This document shows, piece after piece, positions 14,585 to 22,366 of a stretch of 37,743 nucleotides of DNA. The DNA lies in the NCBI GenBank assembly GCA_016293865.1, contig JAEDDG010000019.1:1-37743 (forward strand). The letters run 5' to 3'. The position numbers and the translations under genes were made by a program. The notes beneath the pieces were generated by a model, which saw only the letters and a program-made list of their open reading frames with translations, had not been told where the DNA came from and ran no database searches. Positions within the stretch are counted from its first letter, which is position 1. Every line of letters starts with the position of its first letter. This DNA is from Oscillospiraceae bacterium (GTDB lineage: Bacteria; Bacillota; Clostridia; Oscillospirales; Oscillospiraceae).

Positions 14585-16018
14585 ATGATTACTGGCATGA
14601 ACCTGTGGGATACTGGCGTATGGTCCTTTGTGGTGACGATTACAATTCTGTTTTCGGCCATGATGCTGGCCAATATCCTGCGCAACACGGTCAAGTTTAT
14701 CCGGCGCCTGATGATCCCCAGCGCCGTGGTGGGCGGCTTCATTATCCTGGTGATCAATTTTGCGGTCAAAGAACTGACCGGTACTGCGCTTCTGGAGTCT
14801 GCAACGCTGGAAATGCTGACATATCACGGTCTTGGTTTGGGATTTGTGGCCATGGCCCTGCGCAGCTCCGAGAAACAGGTTGAGCGCAAGGGGCAGCCGG
14901 GCGGCTTTGACAGCGGCGCCACGGTTGTCGGCGGGTATCTCCTGCAGGCGGCAGTGGGGCTTGGACTTTCGCTGGGGCTTTACAAGATTCTGGGCGGCTT
15001 TTTTGCCTCCGGTCTGCTGCTCCCGATGGGCTACGGGCAGGGACCCGGACAGGCCTACAACTGGGGCAAGAACTATGAAAATCTGTTTGGCTTCGAGTAT
15101 GGAACCAGTTTCGGCCTGACAGTGGCGGCCATGGGCTTTGTGGCGGCCAGCATTGGCGGAATCATTTACCTGAACCGGATGCGGCGCAAGGGCCTTTTGA
15201 AAAACGAGCTGGGCAGCGATGTGCACGACGACGAACTGACGGCGGACAAAATCACCGGCGGCAATGAAATCCCGCTGTCCGAGTCCATGGACAAGTTTAC
15301 GGTTCAGCTTGCTCTTGTGTTTTTTGCGTATACGCTGGCGTACCTGTTTATGTACGGCATCAACTGCATCATAGAAACAGGCGTGCTGGGCAATTTCGGT
15401 GTCAACACGGTACAGCCGCTGATCTGGGGATTCAACTTCCTGATCGGCACGCTGTTTGCGCTGTTGCTGAAGGCTGTCCTGAAGGCACTGCAGAAGAAGA
15501 AAATCATCAGGCGCGAGTACTGCAACAACTTTATGATGAACCGGATTTCCGGCTTTATGTTCGACATTATGGTGGTGGCCTCCATCGCGGCCATCAACCT
15601 CTCCGCGTTTGCGCATGTGGAGTTCATCGTTCCGCTGATTCTGCTGTGTGTGCTGGGGGCTGTGGTCACATATATCTATCTGGATTACCTCTGCAAGCAC
15701 ATCTACAAGGATTTCCGGCATGAGGCATTCCTGTCTCTGTACGGCATGCAGACGGGCACGGCCAGCACGGGCGTCATTCTCCTGCGTGAGATTGACCCGC
15801 GGTTTGAGACCATGGCGGCATCCAACCTGGTCTATCACCAGCCCTGGGCCATGGTGTTCGGGTTCCCGATGATGCTTCTGATGAGCTTTGCGCCGCAGAG
15901 CGTGACAAACGCGCTGATTACACTGGGCGTTGTGGTGGTTCTCTTCGCTCTGATGATGGTGATCAATTTCCGCCACCGGATTTTCAAAAAGGCGTATGCG
16001 CGCAAGGCGAAGCAGTGA
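14585..16018 (+). CDS. GltS-like sodium:amino-acid symporter
   Basis: A 477-aa membrane protein with about twelve hydrophobic segments. The inverted repeat with re-entrant Gly-rich loops (LLPMGYGQGPGQAYNWG and LYGMQTGTASTGVILLREIDP) is typical of the glutamate:sodium symporter (GltS) family. A cytoplasmic loop lies at about 190-240. It follows the acyltransferase by 33 bases with GGCGGAAG as ribosome binding site, and the operon ends at a strong terminator 35 bases downstream. Substrate is unknown; the family carries anionic amino acids, so an acidic amino acid precursor such as glutamate, aspartate or cysteate is possible. Export of a product is less likely. Confidence 0.82.
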   Translation: MITGMNLWDTGVWSFVVTITILFSAMMLANILRNTVKFIRRLMIPSAVVGGFIILVINFAVKELTGTALLESATLEMLTYHGLGLGFVAMALRSSEKQVERKGQPGGFDSGATVVGGYLLQAAVGLGLSLGLYKILGGFFASGLLLPMGYGQGPGQAYNWGKNYENLFGFEYGTSFGLTVAAMGFVAASIGGIIYLNRMRRKGLLKNELGSDVHDDELTADKITGGNEIPLSESMDKFTVQLALVFFAYTLAYLFMYGINCIIETGVLGNFGVNTVQPLIWGFNFLIGTLFALLLKAVLKALQKKKIIRREYCNNFMMNRISGFMFDIMVVASIAAINLSAFAHVEFIVPLILLCVLGAVVTYIYLDYLCKHIYKDFRHEAFLSLYGMQTGTASTGVILLREIDPRFETMAASNLVYHQPWAMVFGFPMMLLMSFAPQSVTNALITLGVVVVLFALMMVINFRHRIFKKAYARKAKQ

Positions 16019-16052
16019 CCCTTGCATGCGGCTCTGAGAAAGAAAATAATCA

Positions 16053-16092
16053 GGCGGGGATGGGACTTCAGTCCCGTCCCCGCCCTGTTTTT
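16053..16092 (+). terminator. Terminator of the oxoamine-synthase operon
   Basis: GGCGGGGATGGGAC pairs with GTCCCGTCCCCGCC (14 bp, one G-U pair) across TTCA, followed by CTGTTTTT. Confidence 0.92.
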
Positions 16093-16198
16093 GGCGTTGC
16101 CAGAGGGAGCGGAGCGCAGTGCGGGCGCCGCCCGCATAGACGAAAAGTCCGGGCGGATGCCTCCATGGCAGGCGGACGGACGCAATAAAAACCGGGAT

Positions 16199-16234
16199 AA
16201 AAAAGCCGGAGAGACTGGTTCAGTCTCTCCGGCT
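16199..16234 (-). terminator. Terminator of the class A PBP gene
   Basis: AGCCGGAGAGACTG and CAGTCTCTCCGGCT form a perfect 14-bp stem with a three-base loop. On the minus strand it is followed by six T residues. It ends the convergent PBP transcript just after its stop codon; TTTTT further along the plus strand may let it act both ways. Confidence 0.9.
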
Positions 16235-16242
16235 GTGTGTTT

Positions 16243-18594
16243 TTATGTGCCCGGTGTGACAGGCGGATCGGGATTGTCCGGCGGATCGGGATTGTCGGGC
16301 TGATCGGGATTGTCGGGATTGTCGGGATTGTCCGGCGGATTCGGATTGTCCGGCGGTGTGACCGGCTGGTCGGGGGCGTAAATGAAGGTGATGATGTTGT
16401 CCTTCTTTTCGTCAATGGTAATGGTCTGCGTGGCGTCGCCCACCAGCGTGTAGCCTGCAAATTCCTTGGCTGTGACTTTGACTTCGCGGCCGTGAACGCT
16501 TTCCTTGGTTTCGGTTTCCAGAACCTTGCCGTCCTGTGCGGTATAGTTGATGGTGTAGGAAATGGCCTCAACACCGGGAACGGGACGCTGGTATGTGCTG
16601 GCCGGCGTGTCAAAGCTCTTGTACTCCAGATCCGCATGGACCTGCGACATGATGTTGTGCCAGGTCTGCGCGGAGGGGTTGCCGCTCCAGGAAATCGGAC
16701 TCGGGGAGTTGTAGCCGGTCCATACGGCAGCCACATAATACGGCGTGTAGCCGCAGAACCAGCGGTCCCAGTCGTCGCTGGTGGTGCCGGTTTTGCCGGC
16801 GACCGGCATGCCGCTGAAGCTGGCTTCATAGCCGGTGCCGTAGGAAGCGGCCTGGGTCAGAATGTCCGTCATCCAGTAGGCGGTGGTGTCGCTGATGGCC
16901 ACGTTCGTCACAGGCGTATTCTCATAGATGGTCTGGCCGCTGGCATCCACAATATGCGTAAAGGTCCTGGCAGAGACGTACAGACCCATATTGGGGAAAA
17001 TGCTGTAGGCAGCCGCCATCTCCTCGACGGTGACGCCGTTTGACAGCGAGCCGAGCGCCATGGGGGAATAGTCCGCGTCCGACGGAACTAGGGTGGAAAA
17101 ATGCAGGGAATTGACCATGAAATCATAGCTGCGCTGGGGCGTGAGCATATCCACCACCTGCGCGGCCACAGTGTTCAGCGAGCTGATGACGCCCTGCCGG
17201 ATGGTTACGATGCCCTTATGGCCGCCGCCGGAGTTGTTCGGCATCCAGTCCGTACCGTTGAGCTTGGCTTCCTCGGTATCTTCAATCTTGGTGTCCGGTG
17301 TGATCAGACCGGCATCCATTGCCGGCGCGTAGACGCCGATGGGCTTGATGGAGGAGCCGGGAGACCGTTCAGCATCAGTTGCGCAGCTGAAAATGCGGCT
17401 TTCCGTCTTCTGGCCGACGCCGCCGCACATGGCCACAATGTTGCCCGTGCCGGGATCTGTGATCACAATGGCGGAGTTGAGCAGGCTGCCGTAGCCGTTC
17501 GTAAAGTTTTCGGTGTCGGCGTAGTATTCATCGACAATTTTCTGAATGCTGGGATTGATTGTGGAATAGATGGAATAACCGCCGGTGATCAGAAGATCCT
17601 GTGCGATTTTATAGGAGCAGTCCTTGATCTCCATAATCGCTGCGATGGCATCTTCAATCACGGCGTCCTCAAACCAGGTGTAAACGCCGCCCTGCGTGTT
17701 GGCGGAACCGCCGGTGTTGCCGTAATGGTTGACAAATTCCAGATGCTGGGCCACAGCCTGGCCGTATTCCGATTCGCTGATGTATCCCTGACTGAGCATT
17801 TCGGCGAGAATGATTTCCTGGCGTTCCTTATTGCTCTCCTCATCGGCGTAAGGGCTGTACATGGAGGGGTTGTTGGTAATGCCGACGATGCTGGCAGTTT
17901 CCGCCAGGGTGAGCTGCGCAGGCGGCTTGCCGAAGTAATAATCTGCCGCGGCGTTGATGCCGTAGCACCCATGGCCGAAATAGACGATGTTCAGATACCA
18001 CTCCACAATTTCTTCTTTTGTATAATTCTTCTCCAGCTGCAGCGCCTGGAAAATTTCCAGCAGCTTGCGCTGAACGGTGACGTCGTCGTTGCCGGTGTAG
18101 TTTTTGATGACCTGCTGCGTCAGAGTGGAGCCGCCGTAGGTGTTGCTCATGCTCAGGAACATGTGCAGGAACGCGGAGGCGGTACGGTACCAGTCCACGC
18201 CGTGGTGCTCATAAAAGCGTTTGTCCTCAATGGCGACGACCGCGTGCTCCACCTGCTCCGGGATATCCTCATAGTCAATCCAGACACGGTTCTCGGTGCT
18301 CTGCAGAGGCGTAAGCTCTTCGTATTTGCCGGTGACGGGATCGGTATAATAAATAATCGATGTCTGATTGATATTGAATTCGCTGAGCTCCAGATTCAGT
18401 TCCGTCGTGTAGTTGGTCTTGATATAGGCCACAAAGATGCACATGAAGATGACGGCGGTGGTCACAAAAATCAGCAGCACTGTAATCAGGATGCGCAGGG
18501 CAATCATCAGAACGTCGCCGACGGTATTCGCCACAAACAGAGAGCCGCGCTTTAATCCGCGCTTCAGCTTTGCGTGATCGTTCGATTTTTCCAA
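16243..18594 (-). CDS. Class A penicillin-binding protein (PBP1A-type)
   Basis: A 783-aa bifunctional peptidoglycan synthase. After a basic cytoplasmic tail and a TM helix (about 33-56) comes a GT51 glycosyltransferase domain with catalytic E123 (AIEDKRFYEHHGVDW) and the motifs GGSTLTQQ and QLEKNYTKEEIVEWYLN. The transpeptidase domain has S414/K417 (SPGSSIKP), an SLN motif and K601 (GKTGTT). The last 35 residues are a Pro/Asn/Asp repeat tail (PDNP units). The start is a TTG with AGAGGTG upstream; no ATG is better placed. It is monocistronic, with its own promoter and terminator, and runs opposite to its neighbours. Confidence 0.95.
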   Translation of the reverse strand: MEKSNDHAKLKRGLKRGSLFVANTVGDVLMIALRILITVLLIFVTTAVIFMCIFVAYIKTNYTTELNLELSEFNINQTSIIYYTDPVTGKYEELTPLQSTENRVWIDYEDIPEQVEHAVVAIEDKRFYEHHGVDWYRTASAFLHMFLSMSNTYGGSTLTQQVIKNYTGNDDVTVQRKLLEIFQALQLEKNYTKEEIVEWYLNIVYFGHGCYGINAAADYYFGKPPAQLTLAETASIVGITNNPSMYSPYADEESNKERQEIILAEMLSQGYISESEYGQAVAQHLEFVNHYGNTGGSANTQGGVYTWFEDAVIEDAIAAIMEIKDCSYKIAQDLLITGGYSIYSTINPSIQKIVDEYYADTENFTNGYGSLLNSAIVITDPGTGNIVAMCGGVGQKTESRIFSCATDAERSPGSSIKPIGVYAPAMDAGLITPDTKIEDTEEAKLNGTDWMPNNSGGGHKGIVTIRQGVISSLNTVAAQVVDMLTPQRSYDFMVNSLHFSTLVPSDADYSPMALGSLSNGVTVEEMAAAYSIFPNMGLYVSARTFTHIVDASGQTIYENTPVTNVAISDTTAYWMTDILTQAASYGTGYEASFSGMPVAGKTGTTSDDWDRWFCGYTPYYVAAVWTGYNSPSPISWSGNPSAQTWHNIMSQVHADLEYKSFDTPASTYQRPVPGVEAISYTINYTAQDGKVLETETKESVHGREVKVTAKEFAGYTLVGDATQTITIDEKKDNIITFIYAPDQPVTPPDNPNPPDNPDNPDNPDQPDNPDPPDNPDPPVTPGT

Positions 18595-18637
18595 AGGTCA
18601 CACCTCTTTAAGACAACTCAAATTGCATATATTAACA

Positions 18638-18666
18638 CTTATAATCATTATAGCATGGATTGTCAA
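18638..18666 (-). promoter_or_regulatory. Promoter of the PBP gene
   Basis: On the minus strand TTGACA (18666-18661), 17 bases and TATAAG (18643-18638) precede the TTG start at 18594 by about 45 bases. Confidence 0.8.
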
Positions 18667-18790
18667 TAATAACTGTCAGACGTAAAAATTTAAAAAATGT
18701 TCCAGAAATTGACATCGTGGGAATAACAGGCAAATCAAATGGCCATAATGAGGGCAGCTGTATTTTTCTGCGGGAAGAGAGGTGAAAACA

Positions 18791-19150
18791 ATGAAGCATG
18801 TAAGAATGACTGCAGGAATCGCCGGCATATGCGCGGCGCTGGCCATGGCGGTTTCTGCTGCGGCCGTTTCCGCCGGCGAACGGGACGCGCAGCAGGTGCA
18901 GGCGGCCGGCAGTGAATTGCCGCAGACGGCCGTATCCGCCGCGTACGCGGAACAAAAGGAGACATATATTCTGCGCCTGTCCGGAAACAGTGTGGCCATT
19001 TATCTGCAGGGCCATGAGGATAATCCGCTTCTTGTGACAGAGATCAGCGCCGGCAGCCTGCGTGAATCGGACAGGGAACTGCTGGAAAACGGAATCACCG
19101 TCTCCTCCTACGATGAGATTCTGCGGCTGCTTGAGGATTTTAACTCATAA
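18791..19150 (+). CDS. Small secreted protein, BofC C-terminal-like domain
   Basis: A 119-aa protein with an N-terminal signal or anchor segment (about residues 5-27, ending AVSAAAVSAG) and no lipobox. The C-terminal 65 residues (YILRLSGNSVAIYLQG... then SLRESDRELLENGITVSSYDEILRLLEDF) resemble the small BofC C-terminal-like domain found in many Clostridia: a strand pair, then a pattern of residues that ends in an acidic helix. Function is unknown. The ATG at 18791 has AGAGGTG seven bases upstream and was preferred to a GTG nine bases earlier. It is divergent from the PBP gene. No clear terminator separates it from the DUF1292 gene. Confidence 0.7.
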   Translation: MKHVRMTAGIAGICAALAMAVSAAAVSAGERDAQQVQAAGSELPQTAVSAAYAEQKETYILRLSGNSVAIYLQGHEDNPLLVTEISAGSLRESDRELLENGITVSSYDEILRLLEDFNS

Positions 19151-19153
19151 TAC

Positions 19154-19182
19154 TTGAATTCAGCGGCTGTTTGAGATAGTAT
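19154..19182 (+). promoter_or_regulatory. Possible promoter of the DUF1292 gene
   Basis: TTGAAT (19154-19159), 17 bases and TAGTAT (19177-19182) precede the start at 19213. The -10 is weak, and an overlapping TATAAC at 19180 is an alternative. Confidence 0.45.
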
Positions 19183-19212
19183 AACAGTACTAACTGAAAC
19201 GGAGGTCGTGAA

Positions 19213-19530
19213 ATGAGTGACGAGTACGGCGGCGATATCGTAACCATAACCGATCCGGAAGGCAACGACTATGAGCTGGAGCATCTGGATACAATAGAGA
19301 TGGACGATGCCTATTATATGGCGTTTTTGCCCACGGACCTGGACGAGGACGATCCGGACTACGGCATTGTGATTCTCAAGTGCGACAGCTCGCCGGATAT
19401 GGGCGCGGACCTGTATGTGCCTGACGATGAGGCTGCTGAGCGCGCCTACGATATTTTTATGGAGCGCCTGTTTGCCGAAGAAAACGAAGAGGGCGAAGAG
19501 GACGGGGAGACGGCCGGCGAAGAAGAATAA
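19213..19530 (+). CDS. DUF1292 domain protein (YrzB-like)
   Basis: A 105-aa, strongly acidic soluble protein. Residues about 8-82 match DUF1292 (IVTITDPEGNDYELEHLDTIE, YYMAFLPT, GIVILKCD, LYVPDDEAAERAYDIFMERL), a small domain that is common in Bacillota and of unknown function. The last 20 residues are nearly all Glu/Asp/Gly. ACGGAGGTCG precedes the ATG. In Bacillus the homologue yrzB lies in the yrrK region; here it stands alone, directly upstream of the 6S RNA gene. Confidence 0.9.
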   Translation: MSDEYGGDIVTITDPEGNDYELEHLDTIEMDDAYYMAFLPTDLDEDDPDYGIVILKCDSSPDMGADLYVPDDEAAERAYDIFMERLFAEENEEGEEDGETAGEEE

Positions 19531-19549
19531 AAACCGCCTTTTTTTCCCA

Positions 19550-19578
19550 TTGCAGAATGCAGAGACAGATGCTATCAT
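19550..19578 (+). promoter_or_regulatory. Promoter of the 6S RNA gene
   Basis: TTGCAG (19550-19555), 17 bases and TATCAT (19573-19578). The predicted start near 19585 lies about 30 bases before the closing stem of the RNA. Confidence 0.65.
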
Positions 19579-19611
19579 AGAAACAGAAGCGGAACGCCGT
19601 ATGGCGGCCGT

Positions 19612-19812
19612 CATATACCCTGCTGTGTGCGTGATAGGCTTTTTTAAACCCACATTTATTATAAGGGACGCTCCCTTCTCCCGGCGGATTGCAGGCCTCC
19701 CAAAAACGCGTCAGCGTGAGGAAGTTGGAAGCAGCGAAACCGGAAGAGCGCGACCCACCTGCATTTTCGTGCAGGTTATAAAAGGGTCTACACGGCACGA
19801 GCGGGGTATTTC
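19612..19812 (+). ncRNA. ssrS: 6S RNA (regulator of RNA polymerase)
   Basis: About 200 nt that fold like 6S RNA. A long, imperfect closing stem is formed by 19615-19637 (ATACCCTGCTGTG...) and 19788-19809 (...GAGCGGGGTAT). An AT-rich open stretch follows the 5' arm (GCTTTTTTAAACCCACATTTA) as in the 6S bubble that mimics an open promoter. A 3' hairpin is nested in the other arm: GACCC-ACCTGCA-TTTTCG-TGCAGGT-TATAAAA-GGGTC (19752-19788), the same position as the CCTTGAAC hairpin of E. coli 6S. Known role: it binds housekeeping RNA polymerase when growth slows. Exact ends are estimated. Confidence 0.78.
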
Positions 19813-19920
19813 TCTGCACGGGCCCGGTTCGCCGGCGGCCGAAGCGCGCTCTGCCTGCGCCGATCATTTGTCCGGACGGATGAAAAGCGTGAAAGAAATC
19901 TTAAATTATGGTGAATTTCA

Positions 19921-19951
19921 GCCTGCCGGTGCTTGCAACGGCAGGCCTTTT
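19921..19951 (+). terminator. Terminator downstream of the 6S RNA region
   Basis: CCTGCCG-g-TGC and GCA-a-CGGCAGG form a stem of about ten pairs, followed by CCTTTT. Between the 6S 3' end (about 19812) and this site I see no gene. The loop of this hairpin holds the -35 box of the next promoter. Confidence 0.7.
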
Positions 19952-19961
19952 CAGCTATAAT
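19933..19961 (+). promoter_or_regulatory. Promoter of the leader RNA / PpiC gene
   Basis: TTGCAA (19933-19938), 17 bases and TATAAT (19956-19961), with predicted start near 19968. The promoter is nested in the preceding terminator. Confidence 0.8.
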
Positions 19962-19967
19962 GTTCTC

Positions 19968-20088
19968 GTTGCACGTATTCCCGCCCACCGTTGGGCTTCG
20001 CAGCAGGCTGCCGGAACCCAGGAGACGGGGAATTGTGCGCGAAAAATCCGGCCTTCCCGCAGCGGGGAAGCTGGTGCATTTTATTTTT
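19968..20088 (+). ncRNA. Unassigned structured leader RNA with terminator-like end
   Basis: This stretch of about 120 nt lies between a strong promoter and the PpiC start codon (20136) and has no convincing ORF. A closing helix pairs GCAC..ATTCCC (19971-19982) with GGGAAT..GTGC (20028-20038), enclosing small hairpins (CCCA-ccg-TTGGG; GCAGC-ag-GCTGC). After it comes a second stem (20048-20074, two five-pair halves with a bulged C) followed by the U-rich TGCATTTTATTTTT. It looks like an aptamer or attenuator plus terminator, or a separate small RNA. It matches no riboswitch class or SRP RNA that I can recognise. Confidence 0.45.
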
Positions 20089-20135
20089 GCCGCGTGTATG
20101 CCGGCAGAAACAACCTTTGTAAAGGAATGAAACAA

Positions 20136-21608
20136 ATGAGCGCATCTAAAAACAAAAAAATGCGTATGGAGGCAAAAAATGCCCCTGACGCCGCGGCCAA
20201 TGCGCCCCTGACCGGGCAGCAGAAGGAAAAGCGCAAGTACAGAATCACAGTTGCGGTGATTTCCATTGTGCTTGTGATTTTTATTCTGGCCGTGATCCTT
20301 TTGAGTTCTTCTGTGGCGTATAACCGGTTCAACAGCGTGAAGATCGGCAATGAGAAATTTACCACCTGCGAGTATTCCTTCTATTACGGCGCGGTATACC
20401 AGCAGTATTACAGCATGCTGGCCAATTATTACGGCAGCAGCATGGACGCCAGCATGATGCCGGGTTCCGATGTGCTCCAGCCGGAAGCGCTGAGCCTGAT
20501 GCAGAGAACTGTGGCGGTCCACCACGCAGCCGAGGAAGCCGGCTATGAGATGGATGAGGATGCGCAGAAGCAGATTGAAACATACATGTCTTCCGCGCAG
20601 TCTGCCGCGGCGCAGTATACAAACGGCGATATCGATGAATTCCTTGTCAAGAACTACTGCAGGGGCATGTCCGAGAAGATTTACAGAGAGTGCGTGGAGT
20701 ATTATGTCTATGCCACCTCTTACGGAATGAGCGTTTACAACGGCTATTCCTATACCGCGGATGAACTGTCGGCGTATTATGCCGACAATGCGGACGAGTT
20801 TGACATCTTTTCCTATGACTGGTTCCTGTTCAAAAACGAGGATTACGACGACAAGGCCGTGGAAGAGGCAAACGCTTTCCTGGAACAGCTGAAGGCCGGC
20901 GAGGACTTCAAGAAAGTCGCCTATGAGTTTGCAACGGACGAGAAGAAGGAAAGCTATGATTCCGGTTCCTCGACCACCACGACGCTCAGCGGCTCCAGCC
21001 TGTCTGATACGCTCAAGGGCTGGCTGACCGACGCGTCCCGCGATACAGGCGACTGCGATGTGATCGAGACGGACAACGGCGCATATGTGGTGCAGTTCCT
21101 GTCCAGAGACAACAACGATTATCACCTGGTGAATTTCCGTCATATCCTGATCAGCCCGGAAACCATCAATGAGAGCGATTATGAGACGGATGAGGTATAC
21201 CAGCAGGCGAAGGAAGAGGCCGACGCAACCGCGAAGGAAGAGGCCGACATGTACTACATGCTGTGGAAAGAGAACCCGACAGAAGAGAACTTCGGAGAGA
21301 TGGCCACGCAGTACTCGGACGACAGCCCCGAGGGCGGCCTGTACGAGAATGTCTACAAGGGCCAGATGGTGGCCGAGGTCAACGACTGGATTTTTGATGC
21401 CAGCCGGAAAGACGGGGACACCGCGATTGTCAAGACGGAGTACGGCTATCACATCATGTACTTTGCAGGCAAGAGCGATACCCGTTACTGCGACACCATG
21501 GCAGAGAGCGAGAAGCGCGAAGAGGACTACAGCAACTGGCAGGCTGAGTGCATCGGTGACAGCTTTGAGACGTCCACAAACAGCATCTTCAAGCTGACTG
21601 CGCAATAA
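20136..21608 (+). CDS. Membrane-anchored PpiC-type peptidyl-prolyl isomerase
   Basis: A 490-aa extracytoplasmic foldase. A basic, Ala-rich cytoplasmic tail (1-34) precedes a single TM helix (about 37-58); no lipobox, unlike PrsA. A long helical SurA/PrsA-like chaperone region follows, with many Tyr residues (YYGAVYQQYYSMLANYYG). The parvulin rotamase core is at about 334-443, opening with FRHILIS (H336) and closing with EYGYHIMYF (H439). It probably helps secreted or cell-wall proteins to fold. The ATG at 20136 has AAAGGA nine bases upstream; an ATG at 20127 is too close to that site. A long structured leader precedes the gene and a bidirectional terminator follows. Confidence 0.88.
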   Translation: MSASKNKKMRMEAKNAPDAAANAPLTGQQKEKRKYRITVAVISIVLVIFILAVILLSSSVAYNRFNSVKIGNEKFTTCEYSFYYGAVYQQYYSMLANYYGSSMDASMMPGSDVLQPEALSLMQRTVAVHHAAEEAGYEMDEDAQKQIETYMSSAQSAAAQYTNGDIDEFLVKNYCRGMSEKIYRECVEYYVYATSYGMSVYNGYSYTADELSAYYADNADEFDIFSYDWFLFKNEDYDDKAVEEANAFLEQLKAGEDFKKVAYEFATDEKKESYDSGSSTTTTLSGSSLSDTLKGWLTDASRDTGDCDVIETDNGAYVVQFLSRDNNDYHLVNFRHILISPETINESDYETDEVYQQAKEEADATAKEEADMYYMLWKENPTEENFGEMATQYSDDSPEGGLYENVYKGQMVAEVNDWIFDASRKDGDTAIVKTEYGYHIMYFAGKSDTRYCDTMAESEKREEDYSNWQAECIGDSFETSTNSIFKLTAQ

Positions 21609-21627
21609 TCCAAACCGGAACAGATCA

Positions 21628-21659
21628 AAAAAGCATCCGTAGAAATACGGATGCTTTTT
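21628..21659. terminator. Bidirectional terminator between PpiC and DUF624 genes
   Basis: AAAAAGCATCCGTA and TACGGATGCTTTTT are perfect reverse complements around GAAA. The A and T runs on both sides serve the plus-strand PpiC gene and the convergent minus-strand DUF624 gene. Confidence 0.93.
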
Positions 21660-21675
21660 ACTGCTTTTTGCAGGG

Positions 21676-22347
21676 CTATTCGTTGTACCAGTCGTCGGTT
21701 CCGCGTTCGGTGGGCTGCTGCTGTGTAATTGTCCGGAAGACCTTTTCGATGGGTCTGGACATCAGAATGCAGACGGGACCCGGGAGGATCGGAATGAGGA
21801 CTGGAAGCAGCCGGCCGAGAAGGATTCCTGCGGCCAGAAGAACGGCCAGACCGATCGTCGTGCCCAGGTTGCGCAGCGCCAGGTAGGCGGTGTTTTTCAG
21901 GGTTTTCCCGATGGTGTCGGTAAAGCGGGACAGATAGGCGAAAAGCCAGGGCAGAAACAGGATCAGCGGCAGCAGATACAGCCAGCTGACAGCCTGCAGA
22001 ACGCCGGCAGCGCCGCCGCTGCCGCTTCCGGTGAAAATATGCAGAAGGAAGACATCCACAAGGCCGATGGACAGGTATGCAAGGCAGATCAGCCACAGGA
22101 TCAGTCCCTGGCGGAAGTTGGAGCGGAAGCTGGAAAAGTATGATTCGGCAAGCTTTCCGCGCTCCCGGCGGATGACCTTGACAACTGTGTAGTAGAGCGC
22201 TGTGACTGCCGGGCCGATTGTGATGACGGGAATGCAGGTCACGAAAAAAATGATGCTCAGCCACAGCAGATCAATCAGCTGGGTCAGCTTGTGCAGCAGC
22301 TGGCTGCGCGCCGCCTGCTTTGCGGATGAACGGTTTTCGTTGGACAA
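21676..22347 (-). CDS. DUF624 membrane protein (YesL-like)
   Basis: A 223-aa protein with about five hydrophobic segments and the DUF624/YesL opening LTQLIDLLWLSIIFFVTCIPVITIGPAVTALYY (in part). The mature chain ends with a short polar tail. Family members are usually encoded with YesN/YesM regulators and family 1 binding-protein transporters for plant or host oligosaccharides, as here; the biochemical role is unknown. It lies 19 bases downstream of the response regulator on the same strand, preceded by GGAGG, so the order in the operon is kinase, regulator, DUF624. Confidence 0.9.
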   Translation of the reverse strand: MSNENRSSAKQAARSQLLHKLTQLIDLLWLSIIFFVTCIPVITIGPAVTALYYTVVKVIRRERGKLAESYFSSFRSNFRQGLILWLICLAYLSIGLVDVFLLHIFTGSGSGGAAGVLQAVSWLYLLPLILFLPWLFAYLSRFTDTIGKTLKNTAYLALRNLGTTIGLAVLLAAGILLGRLLPVLIPILPGPVCILMSRPIEKVFRTITQQQPTERGTDDWYNE

Positions 22348-22366
22348 TGTGTTTTCCTCCCTGTGA

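Noticed and set aside
16243..16375. Short tandem repeats resembling a CRISPR array
   Set aside because: The units are 9-18 bases without unique spacers and encode the in-frame Pro/Asn/Asp tail of the PBP.
17101..18555. Long open frame (484 codons) on the plus strand opposite the PBP gene
   Set aside because: It mirrors the PBP codons; it has no ribosome binding site and no recognisable domain, while the minus-strand PBP has all its catalytic motifs.
19708..19745. Possible SRP RNA core (GTCAGCG...GGAAGCAGCG)
   Set aside because: The spacing and the GGAAG tetraloop context do not fit the SRP domain IV consensus, and the segment lies within the 6S RNA fold.
19415..19960. Plus-strand open frame across the DUF1292 3' end and the 6S RNA
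   Set aside because: It has no ribosome binding site, overlaps DUF1292 in another frame and runs through the structured RNA.
19788..21605. Long minus-strand frame (605 codons) opposite the PpiC gene
   Set aside because: Shadow of ppiC that also runs into the 6S RNA region. The plus-strand gene has a TM anchor and a parvulin core.
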